A stretch of 64,000 bases of DNA, from positions 42,726-106,725 of the forward strand of contig NZ_VTEI01000002.1 of NCBI RefSeq assembly GCF_008180415.1. Reading direction: 5' to 3'. Source of the DNA: Rossellomorea vietnamensis (GTDB lineage Bacteria > Bacillota > Bacilli > Bacillales > Bacillaceae_B). A model generated the notes under the pieces. It was not told the origin of the DNA, did no database searches, and saw nothing but the letters and a program-made list of their open reading frames with translations. This document shows positions 32,817-41,746 of this stretch, one piece after another; within the stretch, counting starts at the first letter, position 1, and the number at the start of each line of letters is the position of its first letter. Position numbers and translations under genes: made by a program.

Positions 32817-33188
32817 ATGAAACTAGGAGCATTTTCAGTAAGTTTGACCGTAAAAGATATCCACGCATCCAAATCATTTTACGAGAAACTGGGGTTCACT
32901 GTTATAGGGGGCGAGCTTCAACACTATTATCTCATCATGAAGAATGAGAATTGTGTCATTGGTTTATTTCAGGGAATGTTTGATAAGAACATTCTTACCT
33001 TCAATCCTGGGTGGAATGGGAATGGAGAAAATCTTGAATCTTTTACAGATGTAAGGGAATTGCAGAAACAGCTGAAAGAAAAGGATGTTACCATTATAAA
33101 AGAGGTAGATGGTGGAGAAGAAGGGCCAGCATACTTAACGATTGAAGATCCGGATGGAAATCATATTTTGATTGACCAGCACCGTTGA
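32817..33188 (+). CDS. VOC family protein (glyoxalase/bleomycin-resistance fold)
   Basis: A 123-residue vicinal-oxygen-chelate protein: SLTVKDIHASKSFYEKLGF at the start and IEDPDGNHILIDQH at the end are typical of the two half-modules. The metal ligands of this family (His/Glu) are not all clear. Function could be a lyase or a binding protein for a small toxic compound. TTTAGGAGGCAACCGGC precedes the ATG. Terminator at 33217. Confidence 0.85.
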   Translation: MKLGAFSVSLTVKDIHASKSFYEKLGFTVIGGELQHYYLIMKNENCVIGLFQGMFDKNILTFNPGWNGNGENLESFTDVRELQKQLKEKDVTIIKEVDGGEEGPAYLTIEDPDGNHILIDQHR

Positions 33189-33216
33189 GTACACTTACAT
33201 AAAAATTCTGCAAGTA

Positions 33217-33246
33217 AAAGAAGCTGGTGCTCCTATCAGCTTCTTT
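33217..33246 (+). terminator. Terminator of the VOC gene
   Basis: AAAGAAGCTG...CAGCTTCTTT, perfect 10-bp stem. Confidence 0.8.
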
Positions 33247-33307
33247 GATTGTATCTAATTTTACAAATAGGAAGGCTTGGCCACCCTGCTTTATTGACTT
33301 TTAAACT

Positions 33308-33787
33308 CTATGAATACCGCTTAATTGTTTCCTCTGCATAATGAATTAAACTAGAATAGCTGGAATTCCCTCTTAAGAATTGGTTTAGTATTGTCAGCGG
33401 ATCAATCACAGTATCTCTCCTTTTTGAATAGAGAACCGTCTGTATTTCGTTCCTAACCACATAATTGGCAGAATGACGTTCAACCGAATCTGATTCATAC
33501 CAGTAAAAATCCTGATTGATATCTCTTCTTATCACCTCTCCAATATAAGCCCCCAGGCGAGTCACAAAGTTATCAAAATAGGTATTCAATAAATCGGTGT
33601 CATACTGCGACTTCATTAATCTCTCTGCATACTTGTCTATAATGCGGACACTCTCTACGCTGAAATCCAAATTTCTTTTAGTCAAGTTCTCTCTATCCCA
33701 TGAATTTTTGGACACATCCTGATACATCAAGGCAGCAATTCCTTTTAAATCGTCTTTTTTCAATTTCCTACTCCGGAAACCAAACAT
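33308..33787 (-). CDS. Hypothetical protein (159 aa)
   Basis: A soluble, mostly helical protein starting MFGFRSRKLKKDDLKGIAAL, with AAAGGAGAATATCAAT upstream. No family recognised. It is followed within the same strand by the start region of the next gene (33812-34174 lies upstream, 24 bases away), so the two form a probable operon with the DUF6054-like gene first. Confidence 0.65.
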   Translation of the reverse strand: MFGFRSRKLKKDDLKGIAALMYQDVSKNSWDRENLTKRNLDFSVESVRIIDKYAERLMKSQYDTDLLNTYFDNFVTRLGAYIGEVIRRDINQDFYWYESDSVERHSANYVVRNEIQTVLYSKRRDTVIDPLTILNQFLRGNSSYSSLIHYAEETIKRYS

Positions 33788-33811
33788 ATTGATATTCTCC
33801 TTTTTCCAATC

Positions 33812-34174
33812 TCACGGTTCTTGTTTCATCTCAAGTATGTATGGATCTAATATTTTTCGCAAAGGTTTCATGAAGCTCTTCCCTGCCCACCAGCCTATAT
33901 CAAAAACCCCGTCTCCATTGCCGGTAGAGATGCACTTCACTGTGGTGTCTCCTTCAAAATCGCTGACAGTAACGGTTAATGTAGCGGTGCTGTTGTTACG
34001 GAAGAAATATTTTTCAAAAACCAGAATCGCAACCGCTTTGGCATCCTCGTCTTTCCCATTTGCTACCTTGTAGTCTTGAAAAGCCAGTTCTTCTTTATAA
34101 TCCGGGTCACTTAAAATTTTTGAAACGGCGTCAAATGGTTTTAGATCGACTGTAAATTCTAAATAGCTGCGCAA
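33812..34174 (-). CDS. DUF6054-like protein (120 aa), TTG start
   Basis: A 120-residue beta-rich protein. The pattern VAILVFEKYFFRNNSTATLT, then VTVSDFEGDTTVKCISTGNGDGVF, resembles the DUF6054 family of short Firmicutes proteins of unknown function. The start is TTG at 34174, with AAAGGATG seven bases upstream. The next gene follows after 24 bases. Confidence 0.6.
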   Translation of the reverse strand: MRSYLEFTVDLKPFDAVSKILSDPDYKEELAFQDYKVANGKDEDAKAVAILVFEKYFFRNNSTATLTVTVSDFEGDTTVKCISTGNGDGVFDIGWWAGKSFMKPLRKILDPYILEMKQEP

Positions 34175-34377
34175 TGTTATTCATCCTTTGTTTAGAAATA
34201 TCGTATTCCTTAATATGATTTTTCAGGCTTAAAAATTATTGGATTTTTCTGATCTCTTAGTTAGTATACGATTCAACCTTCCGCAAGGTTTCATTCATTT
34301 CGATTCGGCTACCTTAATTGACAAATTCTTACTTTTTTAAATAATAGGATTAAACCTATGGGGAAGGAGACTAATAG

Positions 34378-34815
34378 ATGTCAAAAAAACTCACTTGGGG
34401 AATTGCTTTTATCATCAGCCTCGGTATTCTGCTCACCATATATGCCGCAATGAATTTTGAATTGCTAAGTTATGAGTGGAATGAAAAAGAGCAACTCGTC
34501 TTACATGAAGGATTCGGAAATAGCATCACTGTTACGAATCACGATGTGACCATCGATTATGACAGCCTGGAGATTTTGGAGCAGCAGATGGGTGCCTTTA
34601 ACAGGTTGATATTCATCGGCATCCTGCTTGCCTCTTTGTTCATTGCCACCTACTGGGTTCTGTTAAGTGATAAATGGCAGGAAAATGAAAAGAAGAGGAA
34701 AAAATACATGCTGTGGACGCTCTCCTTGAATGGAATCACCATTACGGCTGCAGTATTCATTGTTTTGCGTTACTATCATCAAATGAATGAGACCTATCAT
34801 AATGTTTTGTTTTAA
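34378..34815 (+). CDS. Hypothetical membrane protein (145 aa)
   Basis: Three membrane segments: WGIAFIISLGILLTIYAAM at the N-terminus, LIFIGILLASLFIATYWVLL in the middle and LSLNGITITAAVFIVLRYY at the C-terminus, with an extracellular beta-like loop between the first two. AAGGAGACTAATAG precedes the ATG. No family recognised. Confidence 0.7.
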   Translation: MSKKLTWGIAFIISLGILLTIYAAMNFELLSYEWNEKEQLVLHEGFGNSITVTNHDVTIDYDSLEILEQQMGAFNRLIFIGILLASLFIATYWVLLSDKWQENEKKRKKYMLWTLSLNGITITAAVFIVLRYYHQMNETYHNVLF

Positions 34816-34867
34816 AACCAATCAGTATTTTTAATGTGCAAATTATTACTATCAAAATCTTTTAACT

Positions 34868-35066
34868 GAGGAAAAATAAGGGGAGAAATTCCGCTTATTT
34901 AAAAATCAGCCCCAAAAAAGGCTAAAATAAGCGGAGAAATTTCCCTTATTTTCTTAAAAGTTACGAATTCCAGACACTTTACTGATCTTAAGCGGAAAAA
35001 CTCCGCTTATATACCCCCTATCAAACTCTATTTTTCAGCTTAACCGGAGAATTTCCGCTTATTTAT
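34868..35066. repeat. Block of AATAAGCGGAGAAATTTCCCTTATT palindromes (block B)
   Basis: At least three small inverted repeats of the AATAAGNGGAGAAATTNCNCTTATT type in tandem, about 55-60 bp apart. Same family as the blocks at 19775 and 42645. Confidence 0.8.
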
Positions 35067-35142
35067 GATGCAACGGGATGTTTATGAAGTGACGGTGAAT
35101 CTGGAATACCCGGCATAGCAAGGGGACTTCAAGACTCTCTAT

Positions 35143-35180
35143 AAAAAACTCCCTGCAGCAGTGATTCTGCCAGGGAGTTT
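35143..35180 (-). terminator. Terminator of the hydrolase/monooxygenase operon
   Basis: AAACTCCCTGGCAG...CTGCAGGGAGTTTTTT on the minus strand, just past the hydrolase stop. Confidence 0.85.
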
Positions 35181-35191
35181 ACTTGTTCCTA

Positions 35192-36136
35192 TTAGGCTTT
35201 CACATTAGAATCTTCCTTTAGAAATTCACCAATATAATCATAGACTTCCTGAATATCCTCTTTGGCATCCATCAGGCTGAAGAAGTTGAAGAATCCGTGT
35301 ATCTGTCCTTCCTCTCTTTTAAGCTTGACAGGTACTCCCGCTTCCTTCAGCTTTTCAGCATAAGCTTCGCCTTCATCACGAAGTGGATCGAATTCGGCCG
35401 TGATGACCAGTGCTGGCGGCAGGCCGCTGAGATCGTCTGCATTCATGGGGGCTGCATGTGGATGAAGGTTCCATTCCTTATTTTGAACATAGAGTGTGCT
35501 GTAGAGTCCGATATGCTCTGTCGTCAGGAAATACCCGCTTCCATTTTCTTTGTAAGATTCATATTTTTCCGGATTATAAGAATCTGTAACAGGATAAATG
35601 AGGACCTGTTTTGAAATGGAAAGTCCCCCTTTGTCTTTAGCGAGCATGGATACAACTGTTGAAAGATTAGCACCCGCACTATCACCTGCTACTGATAAAC
35701 GGGATGCATCTCCGTTCAGTTCTGCAGCATTTTCATACACCCATTTGGCGGCCTCATAACAATCATTCACCGCAGCAGGAAAAGGATTCTCCGGTGCTAG
35801 TCGATAATCCACCGCAATGATTACGTGCTGAGAAGCATTGACCATCCCCCTGCAAAGAGCGTCATGGCTTTCAAGGTCTCCATATACGAAGCCTCCTCCA
35901 TGAAAAAAGACGACTAATGGAAACGGGCCTTCTCCTTCAGGTGTATAGATTCTTATAGGGAGGATACTTTCAGGACCTTGGATACTCCTGTTCTCTATTT
36001 TATGCACAGGCTCTGCTGTTCCATAGCCCACACTTGCTCTTGAGCGAATATCCTCCAATGTCGGTGTGTAGCCTTCTGGATAAACAGGGAGCAGATTATC
36101 TAAAAAATATCTCATCTTCGGATTTAAAGCAGCCAT
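35192..36136 (-). CDS. Alpha/beta hydrolase of the hormone-sensitive lipase family
   Basis: A 314-residue carboxylesterase: the oxyanion motif HGGGFVYG, the nucleophile elbow GDSAGANL, and the downstream Asp (EFDPLRDEGEAYA) and His (GQIHGFFNF) complete the triad. It hydrolyses short-chain esters. TTGGAGGGAAAAAG precedes the ATG. It lies 17 bases downstream of a Baeyer-Villiger monooxygenase gene, which makes esters or lactones from ketones, so it probably cleaves that product. Confidence 0.9.
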   Translation of the reverse strand: MAALNPKMRYFLDNLLPVYPEGYTPTLEDIRSRASVGYGTAEPVHKIENRSIQGPESILPIRIYTPEGEGPFPLVVFFHGGGFVYGDLESHDALCRGMVNASQHVIIAVDYRLAPENPFPAAVNDCYEAAKWVYENAAELNGDASRLSVAGDSAGANLSTVVSMLAKDKGGLSISKQVLIYPVTDSYNPEKYESYKENGSGYFLTTEHIGLYSTLYVQNKEWNLHPHAAPMNADDLSGLPPALVITAEFDPLRDEGEAYAEKLKEAGVPVKLKREEGQIHGFFNFFSLMDAKEDIQEVYDYIGEFLKEDSNVKA

Positions 36137-36153
36137 CTTTTTCCCTCCAATTT

Positions 36154-37725
36154 TTATTTACTTAAGGTGACTCCATGGTTGGCGGCAGGTTTGGGCTTTC
36201 CTTCTCTGCGTCCAATATAATCACTTCTTTTTAACTTGGAAGCTTTTTTGAGAAATGAGAATGTATAGCCCGGCCAAAGTGTGGAGTTCCTGCCGGTTTG
36301 ATCAAGGTACCAGCTTTTGCAACCGCCGGAAGTCCAGACCGTCCCTTCCATCAATTGGTCTGTTTCCCTAATAAAGCGTTCTTGGGCTTCGGCACTGGGT
36401 TCAATTGTTTTCAGATTCTGTCTATTTATATGTTTAAGCGCTTTCATAATATGCTCTACCTGTGCCTCTATCATAATGATTACAGATGAATGACCCAGCC
36501 CTGTGTTAGGACCTTGAAGAATGAACAAGTTAGGAAACCCGGAGACCGTTGTCCCCATATAGGCCTGGGGGCTGCCATTCCATTCTTCTTTAAGTGTATG
36601 ACCTTTCCTGCCATATATGTTTTCCGAAAACGGCATTTCCGAGACTTGAAAACCGGTGCCAAAAATGATGGTATCAACAGGTATTTCTCTGCCGGCAGAA
36701 TCTCGCACAGCATTCTCGGTTACCTTCGCGAGGCCTGATGTATTCACTTCTACATTAGGTTGTGCTAATGCAGGAAAGTAATTGTTGGATAGAAGGATCC
36801 GTTTACACCCTATTCGATAATCAGGAGTAAGCTTTTCCCGCAACTCAGGATCTTTAATTGCCTTATGCAAATGGTGTCTCGCAATGCTTTCCATTGTCTT
36901 CATCCATTTCGGATTCCTGAATGCGAGTACCCTTACCTCTCGCTGTGCATAAATTTTCAGTCTTGTTACTTTTTGGTGTAAAGATGATTTTTTAAGCTTC
37001 TGCTGCTCCTCCGTACTGATCGGTCCGTCCAGCCGCGGAACGACCCAAGGCGGAGTACGCTGGAAAACGTGGAGGTGTTCCGCGTCAGGCTGGATAGCCG
37101 GGATGAATTGAATAGCTGAAGCTCCCGTACCCACAACCGCAATTCGCTTTCCTGCTGGATTATAATTTTCCGGCCAAGCGGCTGAATGAAAAACCTCTCC
37201 TTTAAACTGCTGAAGTCCCTCCAGCTTAGGAATGGAAGGGTTGCTAAGCGCCCCGAAAGCTCCTACTACAAACTGGCTTGTAAAATCACCCTTACTTGTT
37301 CCAATGCTCCATTCCCCTTTTTGTTCATTCCATTCCATCCTCTTCACCTCGTGATGGAAGCGGATATGCTCCATCAACCCAAACTCTTTTGCGCAGTTTT
37401 GCAGGTAGGTATATATTTCAGGCTGAGGAGAAAAGACCCTGCTCCAGTTTGGATTAGGCGCAAAAGAAAAAGAGTACAGGTGAGATTCCACATCACAAGC
37501 ACAGCCAGGATATCGATTATCACGCCAAACTCCTCCCACATCGCCCTCCCTCTCCAAGATAATGATATCCCGTTCTCCTTCCTGCCTTAAACGAACCGCT
37601 GCTGCAAGACCGGAAAAACCCGTTCCTACAATTACAAATCTGGCACTGTTTGCATTCTTTTGTCTGCCCTTCGATTCCAAGCAAGCATCTCCCTTCCTGT
37701 ATAAAACTTTTGGTTTTGTTTCCAT
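36154..37725 (-). CDS. Flavin-dependent Baeyer-Villiger monooxygenase
   Basis: A 523-residue FAD/NADPH enzyme. FAD-binding GTGFSGLAAA (near residue 33), NADPH-binding VVGTGASAIQF, and the Baeyer-Villiger fingerprint FKGEVFHSAAWP (FxGxxxHxxxWP) are all present. It inserts oxygen next to a ketone carbonyl, giving an ester. Co-transcribed with the esterase at 35192 and divergent from a LysR regulator and a second hydrolase. The start is taken at ATG 37725 but has no good ribosome-binding site. The natural ketone is unknown (terpenoid, cyclic or long-chain ketones are possible). Confidence 0.9.
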   Translation of the reverse strand: METKPKVLYRKGDACLESKGRQKNANSARFVIVGTGFSGLAAAVRLRQEGERDIIILEREGDVGGVWRDNRYPGCACDVESHLYSFSFAPNPNWSRVFSPQPEIYTYLQNCAKEFGLMEHIRFHHEVKRMEWNEQKGEWSIGTSKGDFTSQFVVGAFGALSNPSIPKLEGLQQFKGEVFHSAAWPENYNPAGKRIAVVGTGASAIQFIPAIQPDAEHLHVFQRTPPWVVPRLDGPISTEEQQKLKKSSLHQKVTRLKIYAQREVRVLAFRNPKWMKTMESIARHHLHKAIKDPELREKLTPDYRIGCKRILLSNNYFPALAQPNVEVNTSGLAKVTENAVRDSAGREIPVDTIIFGTGFQVSEMPFSENIYGRKGHTLKEEWNGSPQAYMGTTVSGFPNLFILQGPNTGLGHSSVIIMIEAQVEHIMKALKHINRQNLKTIEPSAEAQERFIRETDQLMEGTVWTSGGCKSWYLDQTGRNSTLWPGYTFSFLKKASKLKRSDYIGRREGKPKPAANHGVTLSK

Positions 37726-37931
37726 CTGCTTTAAAGGGAACTCTTACCTCTATTGTATTACGAATATTCTGATATTTAAATTTAATAAAATTTAATCTTC
37801 TTTAAAAAATATTTAACTTGTCTGCTTTAGATATTAATTATTGAATTTTCTAACTATTACTATCTATCTGCATCCCTTTTTTGGTAAAATTTATCTAAAG
37901 TCATTTATAATATCTTTTAAGGTGTGTGAGA

Positions 37932-38837
37932 ATGAACATAACTCAGCTGCAATATCTTTTAGATGTCGGAGAACTTGGCTCATTTACTGGAGCAGCAAAG
38001 AAAAATCTTATGACAGTGCCTGCTATCAGCATCTCCATCAGCCAATTGGAAACCGAACTGGGTGTTTCCCTATTTTCCCGTTCTAGAAAAGGTGTCATTC
38101 CAACGTTAGAAGGAAAGAAAGTCATACAGCACGCCGTTTCTATATTAAAATCAGTTGAAAAAATGAAAGATGAAATCTCAATTTTAAAAGAAACTGTATA
38201 CGGCAATATCACCATTGCCACCATTCCTGGCATGGTCCCGAAGATCATTGATACAACACTGGAATTTCAAAAGAATTTTCCCCATGTGAATGTGCAAATG
38301 GCAGAAGCTCCCTCAAGCGATGTGATCATTGGGGTTAAAAAGGGACAGGCTGATATAGGTTTTCTCTCTGCCGCAGCGAGCAATCAAGACCCTGCCCTTA
38401 CCTGGACATCAGTTATGAAGGATGAGGCAAGGCTGGTAATCAATAAAAATTCCCGATTAAGATTCTTTGAAAGTATAAATGGAGAAGAAATCAAGAATGA
38501 AACCTTTGTCCTTTATAACGATCCCCTGATAAAATCCATCGCGGGAAATCTTTTTTTAAAAGAGAATACCAACCGGGTCGCCTTAACGACGAACAATGCA
38601 GAGGCCATTTACCAGATGGTGATCAAGAGTAATGCCATCACCATCGCAACAGAATATATCGTAGACTCTTTGCCTTTTCATATAAAAAGTGAAATTATCA
38701 CCATTCCTCTGAATAAAATTAATAGCATCCCTAATTTCTTGTGGAGAATTACCCGTAAGGATGAGGAGTTATCAGGAGTAATAGAGACGTTCACCCATCA
38801 GCTGTTAACGCAATTGCTTCATAAAGATTCTCAATGA
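37932..38837 (+). CDS. LysR family transcriptional regulator
   Basis: A 301-residue regulator: N-terminal winged helix (MNITQLQYLLDVGELGSFTG, with SQLETELGVSLFSRSRKG) and a periplasmic-binding-like effector domain. The ATG at 37932 is used (AAGGTG upstream). Divergent to the Baeyer-Villiger operon and upstream of another hydrolase, so it likely controls both; the 200-bp divergent region is AT-rich with no clear T-N11-A pair fixed. Confidence 0.85.
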   Translation: MNITQLQYLLDVGELGSFTGAAKKNLMTVPAISISISQLETELGVSLFSRSRKGVIPTLEGKKVIQHAVSILKSVEKMKDEISILKETVYGNITIATIPGMVPKIIDTTLEFQKNFPHVNVQMAEAPSSDVIIGVKKGQADIGFLSAAASNQDPALTWTSVMKDEARLVINKNSRLRFFESINGEEIKNETFVLYNDPLIKSIAGNLFLKENTNRVALTTNNAEAIYQMVIKSNAITIATEYIVDSLPFHIKSEIITIPLNKINSIPNFLWRITRKDEELSGVIETFTHQLLTQLLHKDSQ

Positions 38838-38861
38838 AATTTCTAAAAAGGAGATATGGAT

Positions 38862-39791
38862 ATGAATCTGTATACTTATGAAAAAAGACGTTCCATACAA
38901 AGTTATCTTTTTGAAAGATACTTAGGTCTGGCGATGAGAAACACCAAAAGAGGATATTCCACCATTGAAAATACTACGAGATATGTAACCGAAACAGGTG
39001 AGGAAAACATCAAGCCTTACGCTATAGGCAAGGTTAAGCTGCACAGCGAAGTAAAGGATGAGATGCTTGAAAATATGAAGGTCTTCACGATAAATGATAG
39101 AGGTTCTTCGAAGCAGAAAGTAATTCTATATATCCATGGAGGCGCCTGGGTCAACCAGCCAGTCAGTTTTCATTGGAAGTTCATGGACAAAATGGCGCAG
39201 TCCCTAAATGCCAAAATTATTGCACCTATTTATCCTAAAGTCCCTCATTTTAACTACAGCCATACGTATCCCAAACTGTTGGAAATTTATCAAGACCAGC
39301 TGAGCAGTGTCGAGAACTCCCAGCAATTAACCATCATGGGTGATTCTTCAGGTGGAAATATCGCTCTTGGCCTTGCTCAGCTTTTAAAAGAGCATGATAT
39401 TCCTCAACCAAAGGATATCATCCTCTTATCTGCATGCGTAGATATGTGCCTTGATAATCCTCAAATTGCCGACTATGAAAGAAAGGACCCCATGCTATCT
39501 GCAGGAGGAATGGAAGTCATCACGAAAAAGTGGGCAGCAGATAAAAATCTACAAGATCCTCTCATCAGCCCTATTTACGGAGACCTCAAAGGCCTGGCAA
39601 AGATTTCTCACTTTATCGGTACACACGAAGGCTTGTACCCGGATGCTCTCAAACTCGCTGAAAAGCTGGCCAGCGAAGGAATTGAGCACAACACCTATGT
39701 GTATCCGAAAATGAATCATGTCTTTGTTGTGCTGCCGATTCCGGAAGCACGGGATGCTCACCAAAAGATTATTCATATTATTAATAATTGA
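38862..39791 (+). CDS. Alpha/beta hydrolase (esterase/lipase)
   Basis: A 309-residue hydrolase: oxyanion motif IHGGAWVNQP, nucleophile GDSSGGN, then an Asp region (GTHEGLYPDALK) and His (MNHVFVVLPI). The ATG at 38862 has GGAG eight bases upstream; an ATG six bases earlier is too close. It lies directly behind the LysR gene and is probably one operon with it. A second esterase in the cluster besides 35192. Confidence 0.85.
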   Translation: MNLYTYEKRRSIQSYLFERYLGLAMRNTKRGYSTIENTTRYVTETGEENIKPYAIGKVKLHSEVKDEMLENMKVFTINDRGSSKQKVILYIHGGAWVNQPVSFHWKFMDKMAQSLNAKIIAPIYPKVPHFNYSHTYPKLLEIYQDQLSSVENSQQLTIMGDSSGGNIALGLAQLLKEHDIPQPKDIILLSACVDMCLDNPQIADYERKDPMLSAGGMEVITKKWAADKNLQDPLISPIYGDLKGLAKISHFIGTHEGLYPDALKLAEKLASEGIEHNTYVYPKMNHVFVVLPIPEARDAHQKIIHIINN

Positions 39792-40111
39792 CGGGGTGAT
39801 TAGGCAGCAGCACTTGCGAATAAGTATGGTAGCACTCCTGCGTTTTGCTGTGTGGGTACACATATCTATAGTCCTTTGTGAGCGGGATATGCGGTTATAC
39901 GAGCGCATTATACATAAATACGAACGGAAAATCTGGGAATGCGAGCGGGTTCCTATACTCAAACGCCAGTGCTGGCAAGTGATTCTGCGATCTCAACTCT
40001 TTATAAAAATTGATTATAATCTTCATACCGACACTGTAATACAAAGGCTCTTTTCTAAAAGATTGTTGCTTTTGAATGCTATTTTATCTCCTCATCATTT
40101 TCACGTGGAAG
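39792..40111. other. Intergenic; faint short repeats
   Basis: Contains GTGAGCGGGATATGCGG, ACGAGCGCATTATA and TGCGAGCGGGTTCC, a loosely repeated GAGCG(G/C) pattern of a kind seen in Bacillus spacers. No gene supported. Confidence 0.3.
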
Positions 40112-40224
40112 GATTGGATCGTAAGGCGTGCGACCTCCTGCGGGACTAGCGGGACAGGTGAGACCCCACAGGCGAAGCCGAGGAGGCTCAACGCCCGCCC
40201 CGCGGAGTCGCGCGCCTGGAGCGG
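40112..40224 (+). repeat. Dispersed GC-rich repeat, copy 3
   Basis: GCGGGACTAGCGGGACAGGT, GAGACCCCACAGGCGAAGCC, GAGGAGGCTCAACGCCCGCC and CGCCTGGAGCGG; followed by AGCCACAGTCTTTGCGAAAA as for copy 2. Confidence 0.9.
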
Positions 40225-40272
40225 AAATTCATTACTTTTAATATAGCCACAGTCTTTGCGAAAACAGTCAAT

Positions 40273-40310
40273 AAAAAAGAGCTCAATCTTATAAAGAATG
40301 GGGCTCTTTT
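40273..40310 (-). terminator. Terminator of the nucleotidase operon
   Basis: AAAAGAGCCCCATT...GAGCTCTTTTTTATT on the minus strand, right after the stop at 40320. Confidence 0.7.
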
Positions 40311-40319
40311 CTAAAAATA

Positions 40320-41732
40320 TTAGGTTGTAACCGAACGATGTAACAGGCTTTTCAAATACTCCAAAAACACATCCTTGACCATCTCATTTTTTCCTAGGTC
40401 TATCAATCTATTTTCTTTAACTGAGCTGTATCCGCACACTTCTTCATAAAGCATAGGAGATCCGGTTCCGATTGTGTATAGTCTCTCTTTTTCTAAGTCT
40501 TTGCCATTTACTTTGATATCACTGATAGTATCTTCAGTATTTTCCCACGTCACACCTGAAAAAGCTAAGGTTCCGATCGGAATTCCGTGTGGACGGAATC
40601 CATTTCCGTAAACTGGTTTTGATATGATTTCATCCTTAAAGCTATCCTCGATCAATCGGGAGATGTGTTTGCCCTGAAGTTCTATCAGCACCGGAGAATG
40701 CATGCTTTTGCAGGTATTCAGCACAGATCCTTTTGTCACATCGCCTGCTTCCATTCCTCCAACAGCTCCGCCGCCGTACATGATTCCGATTTCTGCATTC
40801 CATCGATTACGAAGGCTGTCCGCCATGAGCTGAATGACATTTGCGTGAGATAAAGGCTCACTTGTTGTGAACAGAACCTCAGAAAGAAATTCCTCCGTTT
40901 CCTTCCTTCCCGTTTCTAAGATGTATTCCATGGCAGGATCCGGTTCAGAGTCAGGAGATATCTGGACTAATTTGCCTTCAAAAGAATCGATAATGTGGTC
41001 GCCCTCGTTGTCGACATTGATGCTCAAAGACAATTCGCCAACATAGATTCCGTGAGATCCTGCCTGTACGATCGGAACACCCGATTCAACCACGGGACTC
41101 TCCAACACAGTGTGAGAGTGCGCTCCAATGATGATATCCACTTGTCCGTTTATTTCTTTTGCCATCTCCTTATCCGCACCAAACCCTAGGTGAGACAGAA
41201 ATAGGATCAAGTCTGCTCCATCTTCTTTTAAACGAGAGGCCGTTTTCTTTATAACATTCAACGTATCAAGGTTTTTAAAGCCGTGCTTGTTTTCATAGAG
41301 ATCCTCAAACTGGTCGGTGGCTCCAAACAGTCCAATCCTAATTCCGTTCGCTGCTGTGACAATAAGGGATTCCTTCATCCCGCCGATGATGAATCCATCC
41401 CCTTCCACAAGGTTGGATAATAACCAAGGCACGCTGGACTGCAGGCTGAGTTTCCTGATCAATTCAGGCGTTGACCGCAGCAATTCATTATTGCCGACGG
41501 ACATGGCATGATATCCTGTTTCCGCCAGCATGTCCAAATGCACTTCACCCTCAGTAGCCAGGCATTCATTGACACTCATGTCCATGTGATCGCCGCCGTC
41601 CACCAAGAGAAAGCTTTCCCCGTTGTCTTCCATTTCCCTGACTCGTTTTTTTATGTAAGCTACCTGCCTAAGTGCTTGTTCATAACTTGCATGAAGATCA
41701 TTTGTGTGCAGAATGGTAAGTTTCTTATTCAT
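40320..41732 (-). CDS. 5'-nucleotidase/2',3'-cyclic phosphodiesterase family protein (YunD-like)
   Basis: A 470-residue two-domain protein: metallophosphoesterase (LHTNDLHASYEQ, VDGGDHMD, GNNELL, LSHLGFGADK, GAHSHTVL) followed by a 5'-nucleotidase C-terminal domain. The usual GNHE motif reads GNNE. B. subtilis YunD, as I recall it, has the same change, so it is probably a subfamily trait, not an inactivating mutation. There is no signal peptide, so it acts in the cytoplasm. The start at 41732 follows GAAGGGGGAAATACAT; a TTG 18 bases upstream overlaps the preceding gene. Co-transcribed with the gene at 41747. Confidence 0.85.
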   Translation of the reverse strand: MNKKLTILHTNDLHASYEQALRQVAYIKKRVREMEDNGESFLLVDGGDHMDMSVNECLATEGEVHLDMLAETGYHAMSVGNNELLRSTPELIRKLSLQSSVPWLLSNLVEGDGFIIGGMKESLIVTAANGIRIGLFGATDQFEDLYENKHGFKNLDTLNVIKKTASRLKEDGADLILFLSHLGFGADKEMAKEINGQVDIIIGAHSHTVLESPVVESGVPIVQAGSHGIYVGELSLSINVDNEGDHIIDSFEGKLVQISPDSEPDPAMEYILETGRKETEEFLSEVLFTTSEPLSHANVIQLMADSLRNRWNAEIGIMYGGGAVGGMEAGDVTKGSVLNTCKSMHSPVLIELQGKHISRLIEDSFKDEIISKPVYGNGFRPHGIPIGTLAFSGVTWENTEDTISDIKVNGKDLEKERLYTIGTGSPMLYEEVCGYSSVKENRLIDLGKNEMVKDVFLEYLKSLLHRSVTT

Positions 41733-41746
41733 ATGTATTTCCCCCT

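Noticed and set aside
41497..41520. GNNE instead of GNHE as evidence that the YunD-like protein is inactive
   Set aside because: To my knowledge B. subtilis YunD carries the same change, so it is probably a trait of the subfamily.
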